A DNA stretch of 64,000 bases. Origin: Austwickia chelonae (GTDB lineage Bacteria > Actinomycetota > Actinomycetes > Actinomycetales > Dermatophilaceae). The notes under the pieces were generated by a model. That model did no database searches and was not told the DNA's origin. It was given only the letters and a program-made list of their open reading frames with translations. Below, piece by piece: positions 8,067 through 18,047 of this stretch (its first letter is position 1; every line of letters begins with the position of its first letter). The stretch is taken from positions 2,728,001-2,792,000 of the forward strand of contig NZ_CP031447.1 of the NCBI RefSeq assembly GCF_003391095.1, in the 5' to 3' direction. The translations under genes were made by a program, and so were the position numbers.

Positions 8067-9263
8067 ATGGCACTTGCACAGCGGTTGCAGGACCTCGGCA
8101 CCGAAACAGCTTTCGCTGTCTCTGCGACGGCGGCGGACTGGGCCGCACGCGGAAACACCGTCTACCCCTTCCACCTCGGCGACATCGACCTGGCAACCCC
8201 GGCGAACATCGTCGAAGCCATGAACAAGGCCATCGCCGACGGCAAGACCGGCTACTGCCCGGGTGCCGGCATTCCGCAGCTGCGTGAGGCACTCGCTGCC
8301 GACATCAACTCCCTGCGCGGCACCGACTACTCGACCGACAATGTCATCGTGCAGCCCGGTGGCAAACCGGTCATCACCAAATTCCTCCAGGTCGTCATGA
8401 ACCCCGGCGACGAGGTGCTCTTCCCCAACCCCGGCTTCCCGATCTACGAGTCCCAGATCGAATACCTCGGCGGCAAGGGCCTGCCCTACGGGTACATCCC
8501 CACCGAATCCGGCTTCAAGCTCGACTTCGACCGCATCCGCTCCCTGGTGACGCCCAAGACCAAGGCGATCATCTACAACGACCTGCAGAACCCGATCAGC
8601 GCCGAGTCCACGGACGCCGAGCGCGAAGAGGTCGCCCGTTTCGCTCAGGAACACGACCTGTGGGTGCTCTCCGACGAGGCGTACTTCGAGACCCGTTACT
8701 CGGGTCAGAGCAAGTCCATCACCAGCCTCGACGGCATGAAGGACCGCACGGTCATCCTCTACACCTTCTCCAAGAAGTTCGCGATGACCGGATGGCGACT
8801 CGGCGCCGCGATCGTGCCCGACGCCCTCTCCGGACACTTCAGCACCCTCAACACCAACAACGAATCCTGCACGACCCACTTCGTGCAGTACGCCGGCCTC
8901 GCCGGGCTCACCGGCGACCAGAGCGAGGTCCAGTCCATCCTGAAGACCCTCGAAGGACGCCGCGACGCCGCCTTCGACGCGCTGACCGCCATCCCGGGGC
9001 TGAAGCTGGCCAAGCCCGAATCCACCTTCTACCTCTTCCCGGATGTCACCGAGACGATGCAGCGCGTCGGCATCGAAGACCTGGGTGAATTCGCCGAGGA
9101 AGCACTCCACCAGACCGGATGCTCCTTCTGCACCCGTAACCACTTCGGACGTCCCCTGCCCGGGGAAGACCGCAAGTTCATCCGCATCGCCTACTCCGGC
9201 ATCTCCGCGGAACGCATCACCGAAGGGCTCGGCAAGCTGAAGGAATGGGTGGAATCCAAGTGA
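8067..9263 (+). CDS. PLP-dependent aminotransferase, class I/II
   Basis: A 398-residue fold-type I aminotransferase. Visible marks are the cofactor-binding GYCPGAGIPQLREA region, SDEAYFETRY, and the Schiff-base lysine in TFSKKFAMTGWRLGA (about residue 237). The substrate loop reads LQNPISAES where relatives usually have NNPHNPTG. The ATG at 8067 follows AAAGGAG; open frame upstream is not coding. It overlaps the next gene by four bases (GTGA), so it works with a 2-hydroxyacid dehydrogenase. The pair could interconvert an amino acid, a 2-oxo acid and a 2-hydroxy acid (for example serine/hydroxypyruvate/glycerate), but the substrate is inferred. Confidence 0.88.
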   Translation: MALAQRLQDLGTETAFAVSATAADWAARGNTVYPFHLGDIDLATPANIVEAMNKAIADGKTGYCPGAGIPQLREALAADINSLRGTDYSTDNVIVQPGGKPVITKFLQVVMNPGDEVLFPNPGFPIYESQIEYLGGKGLPYGYIPTESGFKLDFDRIRSLVTPKTKAIIYNDLQNPISAESTDAEREEVARFAQEHDLWVLSDEAYFETRYSGQSKSITSLDGMKDRTVILYTFSKKFAMTGWRLGAAIVPDALSGHFSTLNTNNESCTTHFVQYAGLAGLTGDQSEVQSILKTLEGRRDAAFDALTAIPGLKLAKPESTFYLFPDVTETMQRVGIEDLGEFAEEALHQTGCSFCTRNHFGRPLPGEDRKFIRIAYSGISAERITEGLGKLKEWVESK

Positions 9264-10234
9264 GCAAGATCTTCATCGCCAACCGCATCCCCGACTCCGC
9301 CGTCGAAGCGCTGCGCGCCCAGCACGACGTCGACTACCACGACGCAGAGGAGACCATCGGTCGCGATGAGCTTCTGCGTCGGGTCGTCGGAGCCGACGCC
9401 GTCGTCACGCTGCTCACCGAGAAGGTCGACGAAGAGCTGCTCGCCGCCGCCGGCGACCAGCTGAAGATCGTCGCCAATGTCGCCGTCGGGTACAACAACA
9501 TCGATGTCCCCGCCTGCGACAGCCACGGCGTCATCGCCACGAACACCCCCAAGGTGCTCACCGAGACCACCGCCGACACCGCTTTCGGTCTCATGCTGAT
9601 GGCCACCCGCCGCTTCGGCGAGGGCGAGCGGGTCATCCGCTCGGGCACCCCCTGGCAGTGGGGCATGTTCTACATGCTCGGCATGGGCCTGCAGGGCAAG
9701 ATCCTCGGCATCGTCGGCATGGGCCAGATCGGGCAGGCGATGGCTCGCCGGGCCAAGGCCTTCGGCATGGACGTCGTCTACGCTGACGCCTTCGAACTGG
9801 ACGCGGCCACTGCGGCAGAGCTGGGTGCACGCAAGGTCGACCTGGACGAGTTGCTCGCCGTGTCCGATGTGGTCAGTCTGCACTGTCCGCTGATGGACTC
9901 CACGAAGCACCTCATCAATGCCGAGTCCTTGAAGAAGATGAAGAAGACGGCCTACGTGGTGAACTCTGCCCGTGGACCGGTCGTCGACGAGGCTGCGCTG
10001 GTCGACGCCCTGAAGTCCGGGGAGATCGCCGGCGCCGGTCTGGACGTCTTCGAGGACGAGCCGACCGTGCACCCGGGCCTGTTGGAATGCGAGAACGCGG
10101 TATTGCTCCCCCACCTGGGTTCGGCCACGGTGGAGACCCGTACCGCGATGGCCGACCTGGCCGCGCAGAATGTCCTCCTGGTGCTCGCCGGTGACCCGGC
10201 AGTCACTGCGGTGACCGAGAAGAAGCGTCTCTGA
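9260..10234 (+). CDS. D-isomer-specific 2-hydroxyacid dehydrogenase (glyoxylate/hydroxypyruvate reductase type)
   Basis: A 324-residue NAD(P)-dependent dehydrogenase. The nucleotide-binding motif is GIVGMGQIGQAMARRAK. The catalytic Arg lies in VVNSARGPVVDE, the Glu in DVFEDEPTVHPGL, and the His in LLPHLGSAT. It reduces 2-oxo acids such as glyoxylate or hydroxypyruvate. The GTG start overlaps the aminotransferase stop, indicating translational coupling. A long terminator follows. Confidence 0.9.
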   Translation: MSKIFIANRIPDSAVEALRAQHDVDYHDAEETIGRDELLRRVVGADAVVTLLTEKVDEELLAAAGDQLKIVANVAVGYNNIDVPACDSHGVIATNTPKVLTETTADTAFGLMLMATRRFGEGERVIRSGTPWQWGMFYMLGMGLQGKILGIVGMGQIGQAMARRAKAFGMDVVYADAFELDAATAAELGARKVDLDELLAVSDVVSLHCPLMDSTKHLINAESLKKMKKTAYVVNSARGPVVDEAALVDALKSGEIAGAGLDVFEDEPTVHPGLLECENAVLLPHLGSATVETRTAMADLAAQNVLLVLAGDPAVTAVTEKKRL

Positions 10235-10255
10235 TCTCTCCGGAGAAGCCTTCCA

Positions 10256-10301
10256 CGGCGTGGGGGGACGGGAACCTTCGGGTTCCCGTCCCCCCACGCC
10301 G
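10256..10301 (+). terminator. Strong terminator after the dehydrogenase gene
   Basis: A perfect 21-base-pair stem with a TTCG tetraloop starts 22 bases after the stop codon. The stem begins CGGCGTGGGGGGACGGG. Confidence 0.85.
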
Positions 10302-10408
10302 CTTCCCTGACCGGAACGATGAATCGTCTACGGTCTGAGTGGACCTGACCGATGAGGAGAGCAAATTCGGCTGTTCATGATGTCGCCCCGCTCCCTGGAG
10401 GAATCAGG

Positions 10409-12064
10409 ATGAGTCTCCGCCTGCACGGTTCTGGCGCTGCAGCTGCCCGTCACCGGAATCTTCGCCGGGTCACCCTACGCACCAAGCTCGCCGGCATCGG
10501 GGCGATCGGCTTGCTGAGCGCGCTGGTGCTCAACGGCGTCGCCTGGACCGGAATCTCCTCCGTCGAGGAGCAGAGTTCTGCGGCCGGTCAATCCCGCCGG
10601 GCAGCAGAGGCCGCCCGGAACCTGAGCCATGCGCTGACTGCTGCGAAGGACGCTCAGATCGGTTATGTCTCCGATGTCTTCACCTACGGGGGCAAACTCG
10701 GGGCCGACGACCAGCAGCTGCGCCGCTCGAGCTTCCTACGCACCTCCGAGGGCGCCAAGGAGATCATCGACTCCTTCCCCACCGAGGCACTCGACGCAGG
10801 TTCCCGACGTCGTTTCGACAGCGTCAAACAGAACTGGCAGACCTTCGTCAGCGCCGATGCGGCGGCGGCGACTGCTTTCCGCCAGGGCACCCCGGAATCG
10901 ATCAACACCGGTTCCGAAGCCTTCCGACAGTCCTCCCAGACCTATGACGCCATCCACGACCACCTGACTGCGCTGCGCACCGCCTCGGAGGAGAACGCCC
11001 GTTCCCTGGACGCGCAGGCGCAGAGCACGACCCGCACCGTACGCATCGCCAGTGTGGTTGCCTTGATCCTGGCCACAACAGCGATCCTGGTGACAGTCGC
11101 CCTTGTCACTCGCCGGATTCTGGGTTCTTTGGGAGAGGTCCGCAGATGCATGGACGCCATGCGCCAAGGAGACCTGACCGTTCCGGCCCGTTCCACCAGT
11201 GGTGATGAGATCGGCGACCTGGCCGGGGCTTGTGAAGAAACCAGACTGGCCATTTCGACCGTGATCGGCGAGGTCGCCCAGGCTTCCGGTACGGTCCAGT
11301 CCACGTCGAGCCGTATCCGCGAGCTGTCCGGGCAACAGGCCAGTTCGGCGGCCACGACCTCCACCGAGTTGAGCTCGGTCTCCTCCGGCACCGAAGACGT
11401 CTCCCGGGGTATCAACACGGTGGCCTCCGGCACCGAGGAGATGTCGGCCTCCATCCGAGAGATCGCCAAGAACGCGCAGGACGCGGCCGGGGTGGCTGCC
11501 ACCGCCGTCCAAGCCGCGGAGGACACCACCTCGACCGTCACGAAGCTCGGCGAGTCCAGCGTGGAGATCGGCAATGTCGTCAAGGTGATCACCAGCATCG
11601 CGGAGCAGACGAACCTGTTGGCCCTGAACGCGACGATCGAAGCAGCCCGGGCCGGTGAAGCCGGTAAGGGCTTCGCCGTGGTCGCCAACGAGGTGAAGGA
11701 CCTCGCTCGAGAAACCGCGAAAGCCACGGAGGACATCTCCCACCGGGTCGAGCAGATCCAGGTCGACACCGAGGCTGCGGTGTCGGCGATCTCCCAGATC
11801 AGCCGGATCATCTCGCAGATCAACGACACCCAGGCCACGATCGCTTCAGCGGTGGAGGAGCAGACCGCCACCACCCAGGAGATGTCCCGCAATGTGCAGG
11901 ATGCTGCCAGCGGGGCCACCGGTATCGCCCATTCGGTCGGCCTGGCCGTCGGCGCCGCCTCCACCTACTCCCATGTCGCGGAGAACATGAACCAGGTCTC
12001 CGAGGAATTGTCCGTCCAAGCCGACGAGCTGGAATCGCTGGTGGGACGTTTCCAACGAGCCTGA
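10409..12064 (+). CDS. Methyl-accepting chemotaxis protein
   Basis: A 551-residue transmembrane chemoreceptor. Membrane segments lie at about residues 30-50 and 212-235, with an all-helical sensor region of about 160 residues between them. A HAMP domain ([20 protein letters not shown]) follows, then a long signalling domain with the hairpin tip [19 protein letters not shown]. The ATG at 10409 follows GGAGG. It relays ligand binding to CheA/CheW and so implies flagellar or other directed motility, uncommon in actinomycetes outside zoospore-formers. No che or fli gene is in the window. Ligand unknown. Confidence 0.93.
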   Translation: MSLRLHGSGAAAARHRNLRRVTLRTKLAGIGAIGLLSALVLNGVAWTGISSVEEQSSAAGQSRRAAEAARNLSHALTAAKDAQIGYVSDVFTYGGKLGADDQQLRRSSFLRTSEGAKEIIDSFPTEALDAGSRRRFDSVKQNWQTFVSADAAAATAFRQGTPESINTGSEAFRQSSQTYDAIHDHLTALRTASEENARSLDAQAQSTTRTVRIASVVALILATTAILVTVALVTRRILGSLGEVRRCMDAMRQGDLTVPARSTSGDEIGDLAGACEETRLAISTVIGEVAQASGTVQSTSSRIRELSGQQASSAATTSTELSSVSSGTEDVSRGINTVASGTEEMSASIREIAKNAQDAAGVAATAVQAAEDTTSTVTKLGESSVEIGNVVKVITSIAEQTNLLALNATIEAARAGEAGKGFAVVANEVKDLARETAKATEDISHRVEQIQVDTEAAVSAISQISRIISQINDTQATIASAVEEQTATTQEMSRNVQDAASGATGIAHSVGLAVGAASTYSHVAENMNQVSEELSVQADELESLVGRFQRA

Positions 12065-12076
12065 GGCAACGTGCAG

Positions 12077-12130
12077 GTCACGGCGTGGGGGCCGGATTCC
12101 GATTTCGGAATCCGGCCCCCACGCCGTGAC
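12077..12130. terminator. Bidirectional terminator between convergent genes
   Basis: A perfect 24-base-pair stem with a six-base loop lies between the chemoreceptor gene and the convergent binding-protein gene, whose stop is at 12137. It shares the GGCGTGGGG core with the terminator at 10256. Confidence 0.85.
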
Positions 12131-12136
12131 AGTCGC

Positions 12137-13342
12137 TCAGAAAGTGTATGTCTTCGCCGTCTTCCAGGCCCCGCCCTGCACGCTCATCACCGTGACCACC
12201 CGCGGAGTGATGTCGCCGAAACCGTCGAAGGCCACCGGACCACCTGTACCGGGAAAACGCACCCCGGCCAAAGCCTTCACGGTCGCGGCCCGGGCGTCCT
12301 TGGCCGTCGCCGCTGCTGGCAGGCTCTCCTTGAGCGCCAGGATCGCAGCCCGGGCCGCGTCATACCCCAGCGCGGCGAAGCCGTTGACCGGCTCGGCGAA
12401 TTCCGCATTTGCGTAGTCCTTCAGGAAGGTCTTGCCCTCCTCGATCTGTTCGATCGGGTTGCCGGCCTTGGTGCTCAGGTCGCCGGCGGACACCGGACCG
12501 GCCATCGGGATGTACTCATTGGTCGCCAGCGAGTCGCCACCGACCACGGGGATCACGACACCAGCCTTCTTCAGTTGCAAGGACAAGGGCCCGGCTTCGG
12601 GGGAGTTCCCGCCGAAGAGCACAGCTTGGGCCCCGCTGGAGCGGATCCGTTCGACCAATCCGGAGTACTCGTGATCGGTGGTCGATGCCTGACCGACGTC
12701 GACGACCCGGCCGGAGAATCCCGCGGTGAAAGCTGCGACCAGACCGATCCCGTAGAGGTCGCCGTCGTGGGCGGTCGCGACGGTATTCGTGCCCTTCTCC
12801 CCCAGGTACTTGGCCAGCGCTGGGCCGTGAGCATCGTCCGGAGCTATCACCCGGAAGAAAGTCGGGAAAGGACGGGCCGGGGCCGAAGCATAGGCGTCGC
12901 CCCTGGTCAGTGCAGGGTTGGTCGGGCTGGGGCCGATGGTCGGCATCCCCACCGCCGCCAGGTCAGGCAGGATCGCTTTGGTCACCCCGGAAAAAACTGA
13001 GCCGATCACTGCCGCAGCATCACTATCAGCAGCAGCCCGTTGAGCGTTCTCCGCCCCGGCAGTTCTGTCGGCCTTGTCGTCGAGCACCTCGACCTGGAGT
13101 TTCCACCCCGGTATCTCACGTCGATCGTTGGCCTGGTTGACGGCCAAGGTGACTCCGTTGCGGACGCCCAGACCGAGATAGGCGTTGGAGCCGCTCTGCG
13201 GCGCAATGACATAGAGCTTGGCCGTCTTCGATGAGTTGGCGGCGGACTCGCTGCCGCCGCCTCCCCCGGAGGAGCAGCTCGCCGTCGCTGCGCCGAAGGC
13301 CAGGACCATCGCAGCCAGGCGGATGCGGTCGGTAGATGCCAT
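12137..13342 (-). CDS. Branched-chain amino acid-type ABC substrate-binding lipoprotein
   Basis: A 401-residue lipoprotein. The signal peptide ends in TASC, the lipobox Cys, and is followed by a Ser/Gly linker. The mature part is a Peripla_BP_6 (LivJ-like) fold with VIAPQSGSNAYLGLGVRNG near its start and VVGGDSLATNEYI farther on. Such proteins deliver amino acids, amides or urea to LivHMGF importers. The ATG at 13340-13342 has a GGGGAG ribosome site. No permease or ATPase gene is adjacent, so it is an orphan component or a receptor. It faces the chemoreceptor gene across a shared terminator; a functional link is conceivable but not shown. Confidence 0.85.
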   Translation of the reverse strand: MASTDRIRLAAMVLAFGAATASCSSGGGGGSESAANSSKTAKLYVIAPQSGSNAYLGLGVRNGVTLAVNQANDRREIPGWKLQVEVLDDKADRTAGAENAQRAAADSDAAAVIGSVFSGVTKAILPDLAAVGMPTIGPSPTNPALTRGDAYASAPARPFPTFFRVIAPDDAHGPALAKYLGEKGTNTVATAHDGDLYGIGLVAAFTAGFSGRVVDVGQASTTDHEYSGLVERIRSSGAQAVLFGGNSPEAGPLSLQLKKAGVVIPVVGGDSLATNEYIPMAGPVSAGDLSTKAGNPIEQIEEGKTFLKDYANAEFAEPVNGFAALGYDAARAAILALKESLPAAATAKDARAATVKALAGVRFPGTGGPVAFDGFGDITPRVVTVMSVQGGAWKTAKTYTF

Positions 13343-13472
13343 CGAATCTCCCCTACCTATGGGACAAACGGGTGCTCCTCTTCGAGTCGACTCTCCACCA
13401 AGAGAACTGAGCTGAAAGGAGGACTCATTTCCAGGGGTTACAGGACTGGGAGCGCCTCCGAGCGGGCCCCGG

Positions 13473-13991
13473 TCACCGCATCGGGGGTCGCCAGACCACC
13501 AGGGCCCGCGAATCAGCCGCGCGAGGACGCTGACCAGGACGTACCGCCACCACGTCGCCATGCCGCCCGGCGGCGAATACCCGGGGTCCGCCAGCCGTCC
13601 GCCGAGCCTGTTCCAGCTGCCCGGTGAGCTCCTCCACGTGCCTGCGCAGACGATCGATCTCATCGGCCATCGCCATGATGTGGCGAACCCCGGCCAGACT
13701 CACCCCTTCTTCTTGGGAGAGCCGTTGGACTTCACGGAGTTTGGCGATGTCGTACTGGCTGTAGCGACGGCCGCCGCCACGGGTACGCCGGGGGGTGACG
13801 ATGCCCAACCGGTCGTACTGTCGCAGGGTCTGGGCGTGCATCCCGGCCAGCTGCGCGGCAACCGAGATGACGAAGACCGGGGAATGCTCGTCCGGCTGGT
13901 AGCGGGGCAGAGCAGCCCCGAGTGCCGACGGGCCGCCGGGTGCGGCTCCTTCGGTGAGACCTGAAGGACCGGGGCGACGCCGACCGTTCAT
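13473..13991 (-). CDS. hspR: Heat shock repressor HspR (MerR family)
   Basis: A 172-residue MerR-type regulator. The winged helix reads VFVISVAAQLAGMHAQTLRQ, followed by RTRGGGRRYSQYDIAKLREV, then a dimerisation coiled coil. The N-terminal extension of about 35 residues and the basic C-terminal tail are longer than in many relatives. HspR represses dnaK and clpB by binding HAIR sites, using DnaK as co-repressor. It is the last gene of dnaK-grpE-dnaJ-hspR, 10 bases after dnaJ, and two HAIR sites occur in the window. Confidence 0.93.
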   Translation of the reverse strand: MNGRRRPGPSGLTEGAAPGGPSALGAALPRYQPDEHSPVFVISVAAQLAGMHAQTLRQYDRLGIVTPRRTRGGGRRYSQYDIAKLREVQRLSQEEGVSLAGVRHIMAMADEIDRLRRHVEELTGQLEQARRTAGGPRVFAAGRHGDVVAVRPGQRPRAADSRALVVWRPPMR

Positions 13992-14001
13992 GTCCGCTGC
14001 C

Positions 14002-15084
14002 TCAGTCCGCCCGAGACTTGCGGGTCAGTTCTTCCCGCGGGTCGTATCCGGCGTCGATCCGTTGCAGGGTCTCCACGGCCTCACGGGCCTCGTCACTGAG
14101 CCGCTGCGGCACGATCACCTGGATCTTCGCGAGAAGATCGCCGGACGTGCCGTCCTTACGGTGCACTCCTCGACCTTTGACCCGCAGCACGCGACCCGAG
14201 GGGGTGCCCGGCGCGATACGCACCTTGACCGTTCCGCTGTCGAGGGTCGGCACCGGGACGGTGGCGCCCAGCGCGGCTTCGGCGAAGGTCACCGGGAGGT
14301 CGACGAGGAGGTTGTCGCCATCACGGGTGAAGACGTCATGCTCCTTCACGGTGATCTTCAACAGCAGATCACCGGGTTCGACGGAGACCCCCATCGGAGG
14401 TTCTCCTTTGCCGCGCAACCGGATCGTCGCGCCGTCGTGCACCCCGGCCGGGATGCGTGCGGTGATCGAGCGACCGCCGACCCCGTTCACGATGACGGTG
14501 TCGCCGGCGACAGCCTGCCGGAAGGTCAACGTAGCGGTGGCGTGCACGTCCCGTCCTTTGCGGGCGCCACGCCGGGTGCCTGCGCCCGCGAAACCTCCCG
14601 CGCCACCGGTGCCACCAGCACCACCGCCGGGAAAACCGTGACCGCCGGCCGCACCGAACATCGAGAGCAGATCCTCCAGATCAGGGGCATCAGCCGATGA
14701 CGTCCCCCCGAAGCCTCCCGGCCCTCGGGTGAACCTGCCCTGTTGCCCTTGTTGTCCGCCACCGAAGAACTGGCTGAAGACATCCTCGAAACCGCCTGCG
14801 CCGCCGCTCTGCCCACCGGTCGAGCCCGCAGTGAAGCGAGCACCGCCTCGGCTCATCGCCCGCACGGCGTCGTACTGTTTTCGCTGCTCGGCGTCGGAGA
14901 GCACGGCGTAAGCCTCGCCGATCTCCTTGAAGCGCTGCTCGGCGGTGGCGTCCCCCGGGTTGGCGTCCGGATGCAGATCCCGGGCGAGTCTGCGGTAACG
15001 CTTCTTGATCTCGGCGGCGTCGGCATCGGCGGAGACCCCGAGGATCGAGTAGAAGTCCTTCTCGAACCAGTCCTGGCTGGCCAT
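14002..15084 (-). CDS. dnaJ: DnaJ-type co-chaperone lacking the zinc finger
   Basis: A 360-residue class II J protein. The J domain (residues 9-75) carries the HPD motif in ARDLHPDANPG. A Gly/Phe-rich region of about 100 residues follows, with many Gly, Gln and Phe. The C-terminal substrate-binding domains follow directly; the four CXXCXGXG zinc repeats of classical DnaJ are absent. It stimulates DnaK ATPase and presents substrates. Actinobacteria often keep this form in the HspR operon and a zinc-containing DnaJ elsewhere. It lies 66 bases after grpE. Confidence 0.93.
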   Translation of the reverse strand: MASQDWFEKDFYSILGVSADADAAEIKKRYRRLARDLHPDANPGDATAEQRFKEIGEAYAVLSDAEQRKQYDAVRAMSRGGARFTAGSTGGQSGGAGGFEDVFSQFFGGGQQGQQGRFTRGPGGFGGTSSADAPDLEDLLSMFGAAGGHGFPGGGAGGTGGAGGFAGAGTRRGARKGRDVHATATLTFRQAVAGDTVIVNGVGGRSITARIPAGVHDGATIRLRGKGEPPMGVSVEPGDLLLKITVKEHDVFTRDGDNLLVDLPVTFAEAALGATVPVPTLDSGTVKVRIAPGTPSGRVLRVKGRGVHRKDGTSGDLLAKIQVIVPQRLSDEAREAVETLQRIDAGYDPREELTRKSRAD

Positions 15085-15150
15085 ATCGCCTCCTTCGGTG
15101 AACGCGGGGTCGGCAGGTGGATGAAACGGGTGGGACGCAGGCCCCGAGGA

Positions 15151-15924
15151 TCACATGGGGTCGGCGACGGCGACCAACGCCGGACGAACCACCCGTTCAC
15201 CGATCCGGTATCCAGGCTGCATGACCTGGACGACCGTGGTGTCGAGGGTTCCTTCGGGCAGTTCGGCCTGCATGTGCATGACGGCCTCGTGCACATTCGG
15301 GTCGAAGGCGTCGTACATCTCCCCGTACCGGGCCACCCCGTACCGGGCCAGGATGCCTTCGAGTTTCTCGGCGATCTTCGCGAACGGCCCGACTTCGAGT
15401 TCGCCGTGTTGACGGGCCAGGTGGATCTCGTCGAGAACCGGCAGCAGGGACTCGATCATCCCGGCGATGGCGCGCTCGGACTCCAAGGCCCGGTCACGGT
15501 CGACCCGCCGCTTGTAGTTCACGTATTCGGCCTGGAGGCGTTGCAGGTCGGAGAGACGTTCCGCCGCGAGCTGCGCATCGGGCGACATCGCCTCGGGTGC
15601 GCTGATCCCTGCGAGCTCTTCCTGCTCCGGCGTGTCCTCCGGAAGCGGGATCTCTTCGGGGTTCTCCCCGTCGGACACGTGGACGTCTTCCTGCGCTGGG
15701 GTCTCTTCGCCGGCGTCCACGACCGGTTCGGTCTCGGATGCCGTTCTCGAGTCTCCCCCGGTACTGGCCTGCATGTCCTCGTACATCCCACGGGCAGCGG
15801 CCTGCTGGGCAGCGGTCGGCCCGTGTCCTGGCCAGCTGTCGCCGACCCGTCCCGGGGTCGGGTCTCCGCCGGCACCTTCGAAGTCGCCGCCGCCTTCGGT
15901 GGGCCTGGTGTCCTTGTCGGTCAT
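15151..15924 (-). CDS. grpE: GrpE nucleotide exchange factor
   Basis: A 257-residue protein. The first 110 residues are a strongly acidic, low-complexity tail. After it come the coiled coil (RLSDLQRLQAEYVNYKRRVD) and the C-terminal beta domain, which ends PGYRIGERVVRPALVAVA and is diagnostic for GrpE. It exchanges ADP for ATP on DnaK. It is longer than E. coli GrpE (197 residues), mostly because of the acidic N-terminus. The gene lies 185 bases downstream of dnaK, with a hairpin in between. Confidence 0.95.
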   Translation of the reverse strand: MTDKDTRPTEGGGDFEGAGGDPTPGRVGDSWPGHGPTAAQQAAARGMYEDMQASTGGDSRTASETEPVVDAGEETPAQEDVHVSDGENPEEIPLPEDTPEQEELAGISAPEAMSPDAQLAAERLSDLQRLQAEYVNYKRRVDRDRALESERAIAGMIESLLPVLDEIHLARQHGELEVGPFAKIAEKLEGILARYGVARYGEMYDAFDPNVHEAVMHMQAELPEGTLDTTVVQVMQPGYRIGERVVRPALVAVADPM

Positions 15925-16066
15925 CGTGTCTCCTCGCCGTATCCCTCAAGTGTGCCCGGTAGGGCCGTGCTCGGCCTGACGACCCCACCGGGGAAGAACA
16001 AGCTCAGCCGGGTTCTTCGGGGCCGACGATCAGCTCGCTGCCGGCCCCGGATGTGCCCACCTGCTG

Positions 16067-16102
16067 ATGTCCGGCCGCCCCTCCACAGGGGCGACCGGAC
16101 AT
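16067..16102 (-). terminator. Hairpin between dnaK and grpE
   Basis: A 16-base-pair stem with one G-T mismatch and a four-base CCAC loop starts eight bases after the dnaK stop. There is no T-run. It may attenuate transcription or stabilise the 5' part of the mRNA, giving more DnaK than GrpE/DnaJ. Confidence 0.55.
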
Positions 16103-16109
16103 GGCGGGG

Positions 16110-18047
16110 TCACTTCTTGGTGTCGCCCTCGTCGACGACCTCGGCGTCGATGACGTCGTCCTTGCCTGCGGATCCGGCGGCGAAGCCCGCAGCGGCGCCT
16201 GCCGCCCCAGCCGCACCGGCAGCGCCCGCCGCACCAGCAGCTCCCGGGCCTGCAGGCTTCTGCTCGCCCTCGGCCTGTGCCGCGGCGTAGATCGCCGAGC
16301 CCATCTTCTGGGAGACCTCGTTCAGCGTGGTGACCTTGGCGTTGAGTTCCTCGCTGCTGACGGCTTCGTCACCCGTCTTGGCCAGGGCAGCCTTCAGGTC
16401 GGCGAGAGCGTCCTCGACGGGTTTCTTCGTGTCGGCAGGAACCTTGTCGCCGGAGTCGGCCAGGAACTTGTCCGTGGAGTAGACGAGCTGTTCCGCGGTG
16501 TTACGGGCCTCTGCCTGCTCGCGACGCTGCTTGTCCTCCTCGGCGTGCTGCTCGGCCTCCTTGACCATGCGCTCGATCTCTTCCTTCGGCAGCGCGGAGC
16601 CGCCGGAGATCGTCATGGACTGTTCCTTGCCGGTGCCGCGGTCCTTCGCGGAGACGTGCACGATGCCGTTCGGGTCGATGTCGAAGGTGACCTCGATCTG
16701 CGGGATACCGCGCGGGGCCGGGGCGATACCGGTCAGCTCGAAGGTGCCCAGTGCCTTGTTCGCCGAAGCCAGTTCACGCTCGCCCTGGAAGACCTGGATG
16801 AGCACGGAGGGCTGGTTGTCCTCGGCGGTGGTGAACACCTCGGAACGCTTGGTCGGGATGGCGGTGTTGCGTTCGATGAGCTTGGTCATCAGGCCACCCT
16901 TGGTCTCGATGCCCAGGGACAGCGGGGTGACGTCGATGAGGAGGACGTCCTTGCGCTCGCCCTTGAGGACACCGGCCTGGAGGGAGGCTCCGACGGCGAC
17001 GACCTCGTCGGGGTTGACGCCCTTGTTGGGCTCTTTACCGCCGGTGAGTTTCTTGACCAGGTCGGAGACGGCGGGCATACGGGTGGAGCCGCCGACGAGG
17101 ACGATGTGGTCGATCTCGCCGACGGAGACACCGGCGTCCTTGATGACCTGCTCGAAGGGGGTCTTGCAGCGGTCGATGAGGTCGGAGGTCATCTGCTCGA
17201 ACTGCACCCGGGAGATGTTCTCGTCCAGGTGGATCGGGCCGTTCTCCGACATGGAGAGGTACTGCAGGGAGACATTGGTGGAGGTCGAGGAGGAGAGTTC
17301 CTTCTTGGCCTGCTCCGCGGCGTCGCGCAGACGCTGCATGGCGATCTTGTCGTTCGCGAGGTCGACGCCGGTCTGGTTCTTCACCGTGGTCAGCAGGTGC
17401 TGGACGATGCGGTCGTCCCAGTCGTCGCCGCCGAGACGGTTGTCACCGTGGGTGGCGCGCACCTGGATGGTGGAGAAGCCGTCCTCGGGGTCCTTGCCGA
17501 CCTCGAGGAGAGAGACGTCGAAGGTACCGCCGCCGAGGTCGAAGACGAGGATGAGCTCGTCCTCCTTGCCCTTGTCGAGGCCGTAGGCCAGGGCGGCGGC
17601 CGTGGGCTCGTTGACGATGCGCAGGACGTTGAGGCCGGCGATCTCACCGGCTTCCTTGGTGGCCTGACGCTCGGCGTCGTCGAAGTAGGCCGGGACGGTG
17701 ATGACGGCGTCGGTGACCTGCTCACCCAGGTAGGACTCGGCGTCCCGCTTGAGCTTCATCAGGGTGCGGGCGCTGATCTCCTGGGCGGTGTACTTCTTGC
17801 CGTCGATCTCGGTGTTCCAGTCGGTGCCGATGTGGCGCTTGACGGAACGGATGGTGCGGTCGACGTTGGTGACGGCCTGACGCTTGGCGATCTCGCCGAC
17901 GAGGACCTCGCCGTTCTTGGAGAAGGCGACGACGGACGGCGTGGTGCGGCCGCCTTCGGCGTTGGCGATGATGGTCGGCTCGTTGCCCTCGAGGACGGAG
18001 ACGGCCGAGTTGGTGGTTCCGAGGTCGATGCCTACTGCACGGGCCAT
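16110..18047 (-). CDS. dnaK: Hsp70 chaperone DnaK
   Basis: A 645-residue Hsp70. The ATPase domain opens with [18 protein letters not shown] and includes the phosphate loop [16 protein letters not shown] and [13 protein letters not shown]. The peptide-binding domain and helical lid follow. The tail is extended by an Ala/Gly repeat (about six AAG units near residue 615) before the [10 protein letters not shown] end. The ATG at 18045-18047 follows GGAGAAAGGGA. It folds nascent and stress-damaged proteins and serves HspR as co-repressor. It is the first gene of its operon, behind a near-perfect HAIR site. Confidence 0.97.
   Translation of the reverse strand: MARAVGIDLGTTNSAVSVLEGNEPTIIANAEGGRTTPSVVAFSKNGEVLVGEIAKRQAVTNVDRTIRSVKRHIGTDWNTEIDGKKYTAQEISARTLMKLKRDAESYLGEQVTDAVITVPAYFDDAERQATKEAGEIAGLNVLRIVNEPTAAALAYGLDKGKEDELILVFDLGGGTFDVSLLEVGKDPEDGFSTIQVRATHGDNRLGGDDWDDRIVQHLLTTVKNQTGVDLANDKIAMQRLRDAAEQAKKELSSSTSTNVSLQYLSMSENGPIHLDENISRVQFEQMTSDLIDRCKTPFEQVIKDAGVSVGEIDHIVLVGGSTRMPAVSDLVKKLTGGKEPNKGVNPDEVVAVGASLQAGVLKGERKDVLLIDVTPLSLGIETKGGLMTKLIERNTAIPTKRSEVFTTAEDNQPSVLIQVFQGERELASANKALGTFELTGIAPAPRGIPQIEVTFDIDPNGIVHVSAKDRGTGKEQSMTISGGSALPKEEIERMVKEAEQHAEEDKQRREQAEARNTAEQLVYSTDKFLADSGDKVPADTKKPVEDALADLKAALAKTGDEAVSSEELNAKVTTLNEVSQKMGSAIYAAAQAEGEQKPAGPGAAGAAGAAGAAGAAGAAAGFAAGSAGKDDVIDAEVVDEGDTKK

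Noticed and set aside
7746-9143. A 465-codon minus-strand frame over the aminotransferase
   Set aside because: It is an antisense shadow with Gly/Val/Asp-rich composition and no ribosome site, opposite a clear aminotransferase gene.
14743-16290. A 515-codon plus-strand frame antisense to dnaJ and grpE, and similar long frames opposite dnaK and the Mrp and CobN genes
   Set aside because: All lie exactly opposite well-supported genes and show typical high-GC antisense composition.
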